A stretch of 49,014 nucleotides of DNA from a virus. The DNA lies in IMG/VR virus record IMGVR_UViG_3300017963_000355, positions 1 to 49,014 of that record; one strand, given 5' to 3'. Shown in pieces: positions 42,341 to 49,014 of the stretch. A program made the position numbers and the translations under genes. Every line of letters begins with the position of its first letter. The stretch's first letter is position 1. The notes below the pieces were generated by a model. It made no database searches. It was not told the origin of the DNA and saw only the letters and a list, made by a program, of their open reading frames with translations.

Positions 42341-42808
42341 ATGAGCCTGATCGTGACGGACAAGCTGACGAAAAAGGACCTCCTGGCCCACCGGCCGGAC
42401 GTCTATCTCATCGCGGTGGATAGCCTGGAGCGGGACGTGGGTGAGGTGGCCCAACAGCTCCAGGCCGTCCTGGACATCCGCAAGGAACGCAAGCGGCCCA
42501 AGGTGGTGGCCATGACGTTCACCGGGTTCGATGAGGACCACAGGGAGCTGGACGCTATCCCGGAGGTGGGGGCTTGGTGTCGCCGGTTCCTGGACTCCGT
42601 CACCAGCTCCACCCTCATGGCCCTCACCGATGAGCGGCGGCCCCCCATGAACCCGTTCCACCGGGAGGCCCTGGCCGGGGCCATCGGACGGGCCAAGTTC
42701 GTGGCCCTGGCCGGCTATGGGAAACGGGACGGCCACCACCTGGCCCTCACCGTGGAGGGGGTCATGGTCCTGGAGGCCCTGGCCGGTCATCACCAGGGCC
42801 GATCGTGA
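42341..42808 (+). CDS. Hypothetical protein, 155 residues
   Basis: Family not recognised. Helices and strands alternate: DVYLIAVDSLERDVGEVAQQL, PKVVAMTFTGFDEDHREL, and KFVALAGYGKRDGHHLALTVEGVMVLEAL. AGGTAGAGGGAGGAG precedes the ATG, combining the genome leader motif with a standard ribosome site. Stop overlaps the next start (TGATG). Confidence 0.55.
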   Translation: MSLIVTDKLTKKDLLAHRPDVYLIAVDSLERDVGEVAQQLQAVLDIRKERKRPKVVAMTFTGFDEDHRELDAIPEVGAWCRRFLDSVTSSTLMALTDERRPPMNPFHREALAGAIGRAKFVALAGYGKRDGHHLALTVEGVMVLEALAGHHQGRS

Positions 42809-43041
42809 TGGAGGAGATGAGGACAGGCTGTTGGTGGTGTGGACGGCGGACGTCCATGTCACTCCCGGCCTACCTGGACGGCCAGCTCATCTCCGTGGAC
42901 CTGTGTCCCCGGTGTGAGCTGGTGACCCGGGAGATCCGGAGGCGGCCCACCGTGGACGCCCTGGACCTCCGTGACGCCCTGGCCGTGGAGGGGGAGCCGG
43001 AGCCGGCCTCCCTGACCGCGGACCTGGGCCTGGACCTGTAG
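42808..43041 (+). CDS. Small zinc-ribbon protein, 77 residues
   Basis: Two CxxC pairs (CWWCGRR at about residue 9 and CPRCE at about 32) form a probable zinc ribbon, followed by an acidic helical tail. The start shares a base with the previous stop. Function unknown. Confidence 0.5.
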   Translation: MEEMRTGCWWCGRRTSMSLPAYLDGQLISVDLCPRCELVTREIRRRPTVDALDLRDALAVEGEPEPASLTADLGLDL

Positions 43042-43047
43042 ACCGGA

Positions 43048-43145
43048 CCCGTGGGCCTCCCCAGGGAGGTCCCCAAGGCCGTCACCCCGGGGTTCCCCCC
43101 CACCCTGGACGCGGTCCTGGGGGCCTCCCTGGGGGAGCCCACGGG
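43048..43145. repeat. Long-range imperfect inverted repeat, 19-bp arms
   Basis: Left arm CCCGTGGGCCTCCCCAGGG (43048-43066) and right arm CCCTGGGGGAGCCCACGGG (43127-43145) are complementary except around the ninth and tenth bases, with about 60 bases between. It lies between two small genes, directly before an AGGTAGAG leader. It could fold the message or act as a processing site. Confidence 0.5.
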
Positions 43146-43155
43146 CCGGAGGTAG
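43051..43155 (+). CDS. Possible 34-residue peptide in an inverted-repeat region
   Basis: GTG at 43051 opens a frame with the genome's codon style, VGLPREVPKAVTPGFPPTL and on to GEPTGRR, ending AGG TAG within the next leader motif. No ribosome site is visible. The same DNA carries a long imperfect inverted repeat, which might instead explain its conservation. Confidence 0.3.
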   Translation: MGLPREVPKAVTPGFPPTLDAVLGASLGEPTGRR

Positions 43156-43166
43156 AGGAGCCAACC

Positions 43167-43412
43167 ATGGCAACCATGACGGACGGACAGGAGACGGTGA
43201 GGCCCCGGGACAAGCTCCCCAAGGTTGAGCTGGTCCTGTGTGGTGAGGATGGGAACGGGGCGGCCATCATCGGCCGGTTCAGGCGGAACGCCAGGAGGGC
43301 CGGCTGGACCACGGAGGAGGTCAACTGGTTCACCAGGACGGCCACGTCCGGGAGCTATGAGGACCTGTTGGCCCTGGTGATGGACCTGTCCGATGAGCCG
43401 GAGGGGTGGTGA
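43167..43412 (+). CDS. Hypothetical protein, 81 residues
   Basis: Small protein: basic centre (PRDKLPKVELVLCGEDGNG, then RFRRNARRAGWTTEEVNWF) and acidic C-terminus. AGGTAGAGGAG (43150-43160) precedes the ATG. Family not recognised; it may be a small regulator. Confidence 0.55.
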   Translation: MATMTDGQETVRPRDKLPKVELVLCGEDGNGAAIIGRFRRNARRAGWTTEEVNWFTRTATSGSYEDLLALVMDLSDEPEGW

Positions 43413-43416
43413 GGTC

Positions 43417-44319
43417 ATGACCTATTTCTCCAACGGGACGGAGGGGGACTTGTGGGAGGACCACAACTGTCCAGGCTGTGTCCACCACCAGGCGGAGGCC
43501 GGCTGTCCGGTCCTGGTGGCCCACCTCATCGGCAACCATGATCAACACGGTGAGGACCCCAAGGCCAAGGTGGTCAAGGACGTCCTGGACACCCTCATCC
43601 CCAGGGAGGGGGTCTACTCCGGCCCCTGTTCCATGAGGGTCCCTGTGGACGGACGTGAGGCCCAGGCGGCCATGGTCCTGGCCCAGGAGGAGCTGGTCAT
43701 CAAGACCAGGGAGGCCGGGTGGCTCCGCCGGAGGCTGGACAACGCGGAGGCGGAGGACAGGGCGGCGGAGCTGGCCCAGGCCGGGGAGGACCCCGGGGAC
43801 ATCCCCATCACCCTCCGCCAGCTCCAGGACAGTCAAGCCAGGTGGAGCCAGCTCCGTCACACGGAGGAGGCCAGGCGGAACCACTCCGCCAGGCTCCACC
43901 ACCTCCAGGAGGAGCTGGGGGAGCTGGCCAGGGTGGACCGGTGGGAGGCGGATGACCTGGACGGCCGGCTGGACAGGGCGGCCATGGACCACTCCCGGCG
44001 GGACGCGATCGGGGACGTGGCCATCCTCCTGGCGGCCTATTGCACGGCCCGGGGGCTGGACCTGGAGGCGGCCGTCCACCAGGCCATCCGGGTCATCCGG
44101 GAGCGGCCGGAGCTGGAGCCCAGGCCCAGCCTCCCGGCCTCCTGGATCAAGGGCTCCAACCCGGCCTCCACACCGGAGGCCGGTGGAGATAGGGCGGAGG
44201 CCGGACCACGTGGTGACGGGGAGGTGGACGGTGGGGATGGTGACGGGGGACGGGGAGGATGGGCGGACGTGGTCCGGTCCCTGTCCGTTGACGCGGACGG
44301 GGACGATGGGGAAGGGTGA
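43417..44319 (+). CDS. MazG-like nucleotide pyrophosphohydrolase-domain protein
   Basis: 300 residues. The N-terminus has a CPGCVHHQAEAGCPV metal-like cluster and a long charged helical region to about 160. Then come HHLQEELGELARVD (the EExxE motif) and RRDAIGDVAILLAAYCTARGLDLEAAV (the ExxD-type second motif, here with Asp in place of the first Glu), the alpha-helical MazG pattern. MazG-like enzymes hydrolyse NTPs or alarmones. The changed residue makes activity uncertain. The last 60 residues are Gly/Asp-rich. Start at 43417 chosen for the first ATG after the preceding stop. Confidence 0.6.
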   Translation: MTYFSNGTEGDLWEDHNCPGCVHHQAEAGCPVLVAHLIGNHDQHGEDPKAKVVKDVLDTLIPREGVYSGPCSMRVPVDGREAQAAMVLAQEELVIKTREAGWLRRRLDNAEAEDRAAELAQAGEDPGDIPITLRQLQDSQARWSQLRHTEEARRNHSARLHHLQEELGELARVDRWEADDLDGRLDRAAMDHSRRDAIGDVAILLAAYCTARGLDLEAAVHQAIRVIRERPELEPRPSLPASWIKGSNPASTPEAGGDRAEAGPRGDGEVDGGDGDGGRGGWADVVRSLSVDADGDDGEG

Positions 44320-44515
44320 CCAGCTCACCCTCCTCCAGGATGACCCTCCGTGGGATCGGACGTGGGGGGTGAGGACCAGGCTCCCGGAGCGATTCGGTGA
44401 GCTATGCCGGGTCCTGGCCAAGGGTGGACGACAGACGGCCCTGGTGGAATTCAGGGACGGGTTCAAGGTCCTGACCTCCTGGCGATACACCAGGCTGATC
44501 AAGGACCGGAGGTAG
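44306..44515 (+). CDS. Hypothetical small protein, 69 residues
   Basis: Overlaps the end of the MazG-like gene by 14 bases. It reads MGKGDQLTLLQDDPPWDRTW, then ERFGELCRVLAKGGRQTALVEF and a basic end. A GACGATGG context precedes it, and its AGG TAG end is the leader motif of the next gene. Function unknown. Confidence 0.5.
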   Translation: MGKGDQLTLLQDDPPWDRTWGVRTRLPERFGELCRVLAKGGRQTALVEFRDGFKVLTSWRYTRLIKDRR

Positions 44516-44519
44516 AGAC

Positions 44520-44723
44520 ATGGCGGAGCGTATGACCAAGGCGGAGCTGGTCCGGAACATCCGGACAGCCGGGACGGACCTCCAGGCAGTCATCCGCCGG
44601 CTGGACAAGGGGGACCCCAACAGGGTGTCCCTCAAAGCGATCAGGGCCAGGCTGTTGGACGCGGCCGTGGTGGCGGAGCTGGACACGGAACCCCCGGTCC
44701 AGGAGGGGGGGTCCCATGGGTGA
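44520..44723 (+). CDS. Hypothetical small helical protein, 67 residues
   Basis: Reads MAERMTKAELVRNIRTAGTD and LKAIRARLLDAAVVAEL: two helices, possibly a small DNA-binding or coiled-coil adaptor. AGGTAGAGACATG fixes the start. It overlaps the long coiled-coil gene by 8 bases. Confidence 0.55.
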   Translation: MAERMTKAELVRNIRTAGTDLQAVIRRLDKGDPNRVSLKAIRARLLDAAVVAELDTEPPVQEGGSHG

Positions 44724-46506
44724 CCCTACCAGGACAGACCAGGAGGACCCGGGGATGGCCCCGGCCAGGTGTGGCCGGTGTGGCTGTTCTTGCAACGTCC
44801 GGGACATCATCCCGGTGTGTCGTGGCTGTGTGAGCCGGTGGGACCAGGAGACCCGTGGCCTCCTCCGTGACCTGGACCACACCAGGGCGGCCCTCCGGTC
44901 CGCGGACGATGAGCTGGAGCCCCTACGGGAGCGGCTGGCCCTGAAAGAGCTACAGGCGGAGGCCATCGCGGCCAAGCTGGACCAGGTCCTCACCGGCCAA
45001 CACCAACAGGTGGCGGCCCTCATGGACCAGCTCCGGGAGGCGGAGGCCAGGGCCACCAAGGCGGAGGAGGAGCTGGCCACGTGGACGGGGAGCCACCAGG
45101 GACAGGCCGTGGCCAAGCTCCGGACGGAGCTGGACCGTCACCGGGAGGCCGTGTCCCTCCCGGACAAGGCGGCCCAGCGGGATCTGGTGGAGCGGACAGG
45201 CCAGCTCCGGGACGCCAGGGCCAGGGTCAACAGCCTGGAGGCGGAGGTGGCTACCCTCAAAGGCCAGGCCCCGGAGGGTGGGGACACCATGGTCATCCAC
45301 GTCCAGGAGATGGACCGTCTCCAGGACAAGCTCCGGGCCTACAAGGTCCACGTGGAGGAGATGGAGGGCCGGCTGGCGGCCACGGAGTCCAAGCTACGCC
45401 AGGCGGAGGCCACCAGGGACCGCCACCACCAGGACCGGATGGCCCTCCAACGGGACAGGGACGGCCACGGTGAGGAGGCCGGACGTCTCCGGGTGGAGCT
45501 GGGCCGTGTCCAGGAGGAGGAGGAGGAGGCCCGGGACAACCTGGCGGCCATCGGCCGGGAGCTGGGCCTGGAGGACCCCAAGGACATGGAGGCCATCCAC
45601 CGGGCCATCCACCAGCTCCAGGAGGAGGCGGAGTCCGGGGCGGCCCAGCTCCACCGGACGCGGGAGGCCATCGTGGACAAGCTGTCCGTGGACTCACCGG
45701 CCCACGTGGTCCTCCGTGACGGAGCCCTCCTGGAAGAGGTGGTGGCGGCCGTGGTCAAGGACCTGGAGGTGGTCCGATCCAGGGAGGCCACCGTCCACAC
45801 CAGGCGGACGGAGGCTGAGGTGGACCGGGGCCTCATCCTGGAGCAACTGAACGCCATTGGAAGGGAGCTGTCCGTCTCCGAGCCCATCACCCCCAAGGGG
45901 ATTGTCAGCAACATCCACCAGCTCCAGGGGGAGGTGGACGCCCTGGTGGCGGACCTCCGCCGGGTGAGGGCTGACCGTGACAGCCAACAGGACCAAGCCC
46001 AGGTGGCCGTCCACGCCCTGACCAGGCTGGCCTTGTCCGGCTATCTCCATGAGGAGGTCCTGGAGGACTGTGGCTGTGAGGATTGCCAGGAGGCCCTGGC
46101 CAAGCTCCGGGAGCTGGGATACCTCCGGGCCGTGGCGGAGACGGAGGAGGCCATTGAGGATCCGGAGCTGGTGGACCGTATTGAGGGCCACCTGTCCAGG
46201 CGGCCCAAGGTCAAGGACCTCCGGGCCGGTGGGGCCATACCGTCTCCGGTTGTCCCGCCGGGGTGGAAGGCCAAGTGTTTCAACGCGGACGTCCGTGTCC
46301 CGGTGGAGGACCTGGACGGAGTGAGGCGGACCGGCGGCCTGGACCACGGCGGCCGTGAGTCCATCGGCCGGATGACAGGACCGGACCGTGGTGAGCTGGA
46401 GCGGACGCGGACCTGTTCCTGTGACGGGGACACCGTGTGTGACCTGTGCCGATCACAGGGCCACCCCATCCCCAGGAGGGAGGCGGACGATGAGGGAACG
46501 GAGTGA
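44716..46506 (+). CDS. Long coiled-coil protein with zinc motifs at both ends
   Basis: 596 residues. The N-terminal CGRCGCSCN and CRGCVSRW form a probable zinc site. Residues about 50-430 are almost continuous heptad-type coiled coil, rich in Glu, Arg, Leu and Gln, interrupted near 190. A small globular part follows with CGCEDCQEAL, and the C-terminus carries CSCDGDTVCDLCRSQ. It resembles the rod part of SMC/SbcC proteins but has no Walker A or B, so it is not an ATPase. It may be a scaffold or DNA-bridging protein. Confidence 0.65.
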   Translation: MGDPTRTDQEDPGMAPARCGRCGCSCNVRDIIPVCRGCVSRWDQETRGLLRDLDHTRAALRSADDELEPLRERLALKELQAEAIAAKLDQVLTGQHQQVAALMDQLREAEARATKAEEELATWTGSHQGQAVAKLRTELDRHREAVSLPDKAAQRDLVERTGQLRDARARVNSLEAEVATLKGQAPEGGDTMVIHVQEMDRLQDKLRAYKVHVEEMEGRLAATESKLRQAEATRDRHHQDRMALQRDRDGHGEEAGRLRVELGRVQEEEEEARDNLAAIGRELGLEDPKDMEAIHRAIHQLQEEAESGAAQLHRTREAIVDKLSVDSPAHVVLRDGALLEEVVAAVVKDLEVVRSREATVHTRRTEAEVDRGLILEQLNAIGRELSVSEPITPKGIVSNIHQLQGEVDALVADLRRVRADRDSQQDQAQVAVHALTRLALSGYLHEEVLEDCGCEDCQEALAKLRELGYLRAVAETEEAIEDPELVDRIEGHLSRRPKVKDLRAGGAIPSPVVPPGWKAKCFNADVRVPVEDLDGVRRTGGLDHGGRESIGRMTGPDRGELERTRTCSCDGDTVCDLCRSQGHPIPRREADDEGTE

Positions 46507-46834
46507 GGGCCACGGCGGAGCTGTGGTGGAGCTGGACGTGGTGGTCTACCTCCCGGTGACGGTGAGGGTGGAGGCCATGTGGAGCCAGGCCCAGGAGGTG
46601 GCGGAGGTCCATGAGGCCACCCCCCTGTCCGTCCCGGCCATCACCCCGGAGGGCCTGACGGAGGCCATGGGGGAGGAGGGCCAGGCGGACCTGGACGGAC
46701 GGGTCCTGGCGGCCCTGTGGCGGAGGCCGGCTCCACCGTGGCCCTGTGGCCGGTGTGGTGAGCTGACCAGCCGGATCGGATCGGAGGGCTCCCCGGAGTG
46801 TCCGGGGTGTGACGGACAGGAGGTGGGCCTATGA
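46490..46834 (+). CDS. Hypothetical protein with C-terminal zinc ribbon, 114 residues
   Basis: Overlaps the previous gene by 17 bases. It begins with strands VVELDVVVYLPVTVRVEAM and ends with CGRCGELTSRIGSEGSPECPGC, a four-cysteine ribbon. The stop overlaps the ADP-ribosyltransferase-like gene by 4 bases, suggesting joint expression. Confidence 0.55.
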   Translation: MRERSEGHGGAVVELDVVVYLPVTVRVEAMWSQAQEVAEVHEATPLSVPAITPEGLTEAMGEEGQADLDGRVLAALWRRPAPPWPCGRCGELTSRIGSEGSPECPGCDGQEVGL

Positions 46835-47559
46835 CACGGAGGCGGAACAGGCGGAGGAGGCGGACGGTGTCCTCCACCCGATCAATCGGAGGCTATAAGC
46901 CAAGGGCCAAGGCGGAGCCCATGGAGGTCAAGCTGGTGTGTCCGGCTTGCAAGTGGAGGGACCCGGGGACCGTCAAGCTGGACGGCCGGGTTTTTGGCTG
47001 TCCCCGGTGTGGGACCCGGGTTTTCGGGTGGGACGGGACCCCGGTCTATCTCCACGGGGGCCAACGGGGCCTGGAGGTGGGGAGCTACCTCCTCCCCCCG
47101 GACGTCACCAAGGCCAAGGGGACCATCCGTGAACAGGCTGTCCGGATGGGCCTGGCCACGGACGGGGTGTCCCGTGGGGACCGGGTCTACATGACCACCC
47201 GGTGGGAGGCGGCTGTCCTCTACGCGGCCCTCCACCCCAGCCTGGGCCAGGTCTACGTGGTCACCCCGGAGGGTGAGCTGGAGGAGGACCCGGACTGTAA
47301 CGAGGGGGGGATCAGCTACCAGGCCCCCAAGGCCCTCATCACCAGGGCCGTGGACCTCCACCCCAGGGAGGTCATGGCGGCCATCAAGACGATGGAACAC
47401 TACGGGGTGGCGTTCGGCCACCAGGCGGAGGAGACGGATGACGGACAAGGACAAGCGGACGGACCGGCGGCGGAGGTCCCGGCCAAGCTCACAGCGGAAG
47501 GCCCCACCCACCAAGGGGAGGCCCGTCCTGGACCAGGTGATGGAGGCCAAGCCGGATGA
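46831..47559 (+). CDS. Zinc ribbon fused to Arr-like ADP-ribosyltransferase domain
   Basis: 242 residues. An Arg-rich head (TRRRNRRRRRT) is followed by a zinc ribbon (CPACKWRDPG to CPRCG, residues about 37-61). Residues about 70-185 match the rifampin ADP-ribosyltransferase (Arr) fold: VYLHGGQRGLEVGSYLLPP, RVYMTTRWEAAVLYAA, QVYVVTPEGELEEDPD and SYQAPKALITRAVDLHP. His75, Tyr120 and Asp153 align with the His-Tyr-Asp residues reported for Arr. The last 45 residues are low complexity. It might ADP-ribosylate a host protein or nucleic acid; rifampin resistance would be incidental. An internal ATG at 46921 would remove the basic head. Confidence 0.72.
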   Translation: MTRRRNRRRRRTVSSTRSIGGYKPRAKAEPMEVKLVCPACKWRDPGTVKLDGRVFGCPRCGTRVFGWDGTPVYLHGGQRGLEVGSYLLPPDVTKAKGTIREQAVRMGLATDGVSRGDRVYMTTRWEAAVLYAALHPSLGQVYVVTPEGELEEDPDCNEGGISYQAPKALITRAVDLHPREVMAAIKTMEHYGVAFGHQAEETDDGQGQADGPAAEVPAKLTAEGPTHQGEARPGPGDGGQAG

Positions 47560-47887
47560 GGCCGTGGGGATGGCCCTGGCGGCCATCCTCCCCCACGTGA
47601 CCAGGTCCCCCCTCCTCATCGGCCCCGTGGCCACCCTCCTGGCGGCCAGGCTGGTGACGGCCGGGATGGTGGAGCTGGCGGAGGCCGTTCGGGCCATCGG
47701 CCACGTGGAGGTCAGCCTGGCCGGCCTCAGTGAGCTGGCCGTGGCCCTCAACGGCCTGGACGGCCGGCTGGCCTCCATGACCCCGGCCAACCTGGCGGAG
47801 CTGACGGCGGCCGTCACCAGCCTACGGGACGCGATCAACAGTGGAGCCGGACACGGCCTGGGGGAGCCCAGGGGGCTGGCTCAATAG
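47438..47887 (+). CDS. Hypothetical Ala/Leu-rich helical protein, 149 residues
   Basis: Begins inside the previous gene and overlaps it by 122 bases in another frame. The overlapping part is a basic, disordered head (DKDKRTDRRRRSRPSSQRK). The folded part is hydrophobic and helical: AVGMALAAILPHVTRS, LLIGPVATLLAARLVTAGMVELAEAV and LAELTAAVTSLRDAI. A start at 47539 (internal ATG) would shrink the overlap to 21 bases. Family unknown; a membrane or oligomerising role is possible. Confidence 0.5.
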   Translation: MTDKDKRTDRRRRSRPSSQRKAPPTKGRPVLDQVMEAKPDEAVGMALAAILPHVTRSPLLIGPVATLLAARLVTAGMVELAEAVRAIGHVEVSLAGLSELAVALNGLDGRLASMTPANLAELTAAVTSLRDAINSGAGHGLGEPRGLAQ

Positions 47888-47900
47888 AGCGGAGGACACG

Positions 47901-48371
47901 ATGGACAAGGTAGAGGCGGAGCCAACCAGGGTGGTGGAGCGGATCAAGGTCTACAACAGTCGGGCCAAGGTGATCGTGGAGGTGGCCGTCCGGGTGACGG
48001 ACGGAGGCCGGGACGCGGTGGACCGGTTCGGCACGGTGGACGCCCTGGTCCGCCGGACCGTGGCGGACACGGTCAACAGGGAGCTGGAGCTGGCCAAGGC
48101 GGCCCTGGACGGCTCCGGAGTCAAGCTCCGGTTCGGGACGGCCGTGGTGGAGGAGAAGGCCCTGGACCTCAACGGGACGGACTCCCTCCACCGGCTGGCC
48201 AGGGAGCTGGGCCGGACCATCATGGACCTCCAGGAGGGGAGGGTCATCCCCGGACACGGTGAGCCTGGCAAGCTCCCCGGAGTGGACCTGGACTACCGGC
48301 CTCGGGTGAGGCTGTGGGCCAACACGGAGGGGGAGGCCCTGGGCTCCGTGGACGTGGAGGTGATCCCATGA
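47901..48371 (+). CDS. Hypothetical protein, 156 residues
   Basis: Alternating strands and helices: VVERIKVYNSRAKVIVEVAVRVT, LVRRTVADTVNRELELAKAAL, VKLRFGTAVVEEKALDL, then LARELGRTIMDLQEGRVIPG. The ATG at 47901 is preferred over an upstream in-frame one because the segment before it is the previous gene's end. Function unknown. Stop overlaps the next ATG. Confidence 0.55.
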   Translation: MDKVEAEPTRVVERIKVYNSRAKVIVEVAVRVTDGGRDAVDRFGTVDALVRRTVADTVNRELELAKAALDGSGVKLRFGTAVVEEKALDLNGTDSLHRLARELGRTIMDLQEGRVIPGHGEPGKLPGVDLDYRPRVRLWANTEGEALGSVDVEVIP

Positions 48372-49014
48372 CGGCGGACAGGGACTTCCTGGAGCTGACC
48401 AGGCGGATGGACAAGCGGATGGACGCCCTCCAGGATGGGACCTCCTCCCTGTCCTCGGAGGTGGATGGCCGGCTCAACGCCCTGGAGCGGGACAGCCACG
48501 TCCACAAGGACCCGGACACCATGGTCCCCGGTGAGCCCACCCCGGAGGTGGCGGCCATCGTGGCCAGGCTCCAGGCCGTGGAGGGTGAGCTGGAGGAGGA
48601 CAACCTGGACGCCAGGACCACGGCCCTTGAGGAGCGGTTTCTGGAACTGGAGGCCCACCTCCGGACCATGGAGGCCAGGCTCACGGCTATCCCGGACCAG
48701 GACGAACGTGACCAGCTCAACGCCAGGGTGGACGGCCTGGCCCGGAGCCAGGAGGCCCTGGAGGCTGGCCTGGACACCCTCACCCCCCAGGGGACCACCA
48801 CGGAGCTGGCCTCCCGTGTGGCGGCCGTGGAGGCCCAGCTTGGTCAGAAGGCCAACGCGGGGGCCGTGGCGGCCGTCTCCCGTCAGCTTGGGGCCATGGT
48901 GGACCAGGCGGATGAGGCCAACCTGGACGGCCGGCTCACGGGCCTCCTGGACCGGCTGGTCCAGGCGGAGCGAACCTTGCTCAGTGTGACGTCCAGGATG
49001 GACGCCCTGGAGGA
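48368..49014 (+). CDS. Coiled-coil protein, partial (runs off the window)
   Basis: Open frame from the ATG at 48368 (ATGA overlap with the previous gene) to the right edge, at least 215 codons. The sequence is repetitive heptad coiled coil with recurring RLNALE, RVDGLARSQEALEAGLDTL, RVAAVEAQLGQK and RMDALE units of roughly similar spacing, like a fibrous or scaffold protein. No domain beyond the coil is visible before the edge. Confidence 0.65.
   Translation, partial: MTADRDFLELTRRMDKRMDALQDGTSSLSSEVDGRLNALERDSHVHKDPDTMVPGEPTPEVAAIVARLQAVEGELEEDNLDARTTALEERFLELEAHLRTMEARLTAIPDQDERDQLNARVDGLARSQEALEAGLDTLTPQGTTTELASRVAAVEAQLGQKANAGAVAAVSRQLGAMVDQADEANLDGRLTGLLDRLVQAERTLLSVTSRMDALE

Noticed and set aside
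44716-46506. SbcC/SMC-type ATPase
   Set aside because: Coiled coil and zinc motifs are present, but no Walker A, signature or Walker B motif.
1-49014. tRNA or rRNA genes
   Set aside because: No cloverleaf with a TTCRANY-type arm or rRNA-like sequence was noticed by eye; a tRNAscan-SE/Infernal run would be decisive.

Overview
The window is about 49 kb of a large, high-GC, contractile-tailed bacteriophage (myovirus morphology) or a prophage-like relative. Virtually every gene is on the + strand and many start and stop codons overlap. The tail genes are diagnostic: sheath, tube, a frameshifted assembly chaperone, tape measure, LysM-like and gpD/gpV-like hub proteins, gp25, gpJ and gpI. A lipobox-bearing secreted protein and a signal-anchored lytic transglycosylase point to a diderm (Gram-negative) host. 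Lipoprotein metzincins are common in Myxococcota, but the host cannot be fixed from the sequence. Head genes, terminase and a DNA polymerase are not in the window, so the genome extends beyond it. No integrase, tRNA, rRNA or CRISPR was seen.

Layout. (1) 1-20.7 kb is the tail module: completion protein, a TIG-domain neck-like protein, sheath, tube, chaperone with a -1 slippery site, tape measure, baseplate hub and spike, wedge proteins, two paralogous fibre-like proteins, a LamG-like protein, gpI, a fibre, then a lipoprotein metalloprotease with a metzincin signature. (2) 20.7-22.3 kb is a 1.6 kb non-coding, repeat-rich region that separates the tail genes from the next gene block. (3) 22.3-24.8 kb is a run of small unknown and zinc-finger genes that ends in an intrinsic terminator. 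(4) 25.0-29.8 kb holds an unknown protein with a histone-H1-like tail, a RavA-type MoxR AAA+ ATPase and a ViaA-like VWA protein. The ATPase gene is interrupted in its Walker B codons by a group I intron that carries an HNH endonuclease gene on the opposite strand. (5) 29.9-34.1 kb has an XRE regulator with its own promoter, a Cas4/RecB-like nuclease with four Fe-S cysteines, a gene apparently split by a +1 frameshift at a C7 run, a Sak4-like RecA-fold ATPase, an SSB-like protein, and a PD-(D/E)XK endonuclease. (6) 34.1-42.3 kb is replication and DNA processing: a promoter and hairpin leader, a helicase-loader-like protein, primase-helicase, RuvC-like resolvase, transglycosylase (lysis), a DNA methyltransferase with a ParB-like partner, and an HNH protein. 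(7) 42.3-49.0 kb is accessory: a MazG-like protein, coiled-coil proteins, zinc ribbons, and a zinc ribbon fused to an Arr-like ADP-ribosyltransferase domain.

How the parts work together: Cas4-like exonuclease, Sak4 and SSB form a recombination module next to loader, primase-helicase and resolvase. The MoxR and VWA pair resembles the chaperone pair RavA-ViaA. Two genome-wide features stand out. An AGGTAGAG leader precedes about 17 genes. The trinucleotide TGC/GCA is strongly avoided, so cysteine is written almost only as TGT despite the high GC content.
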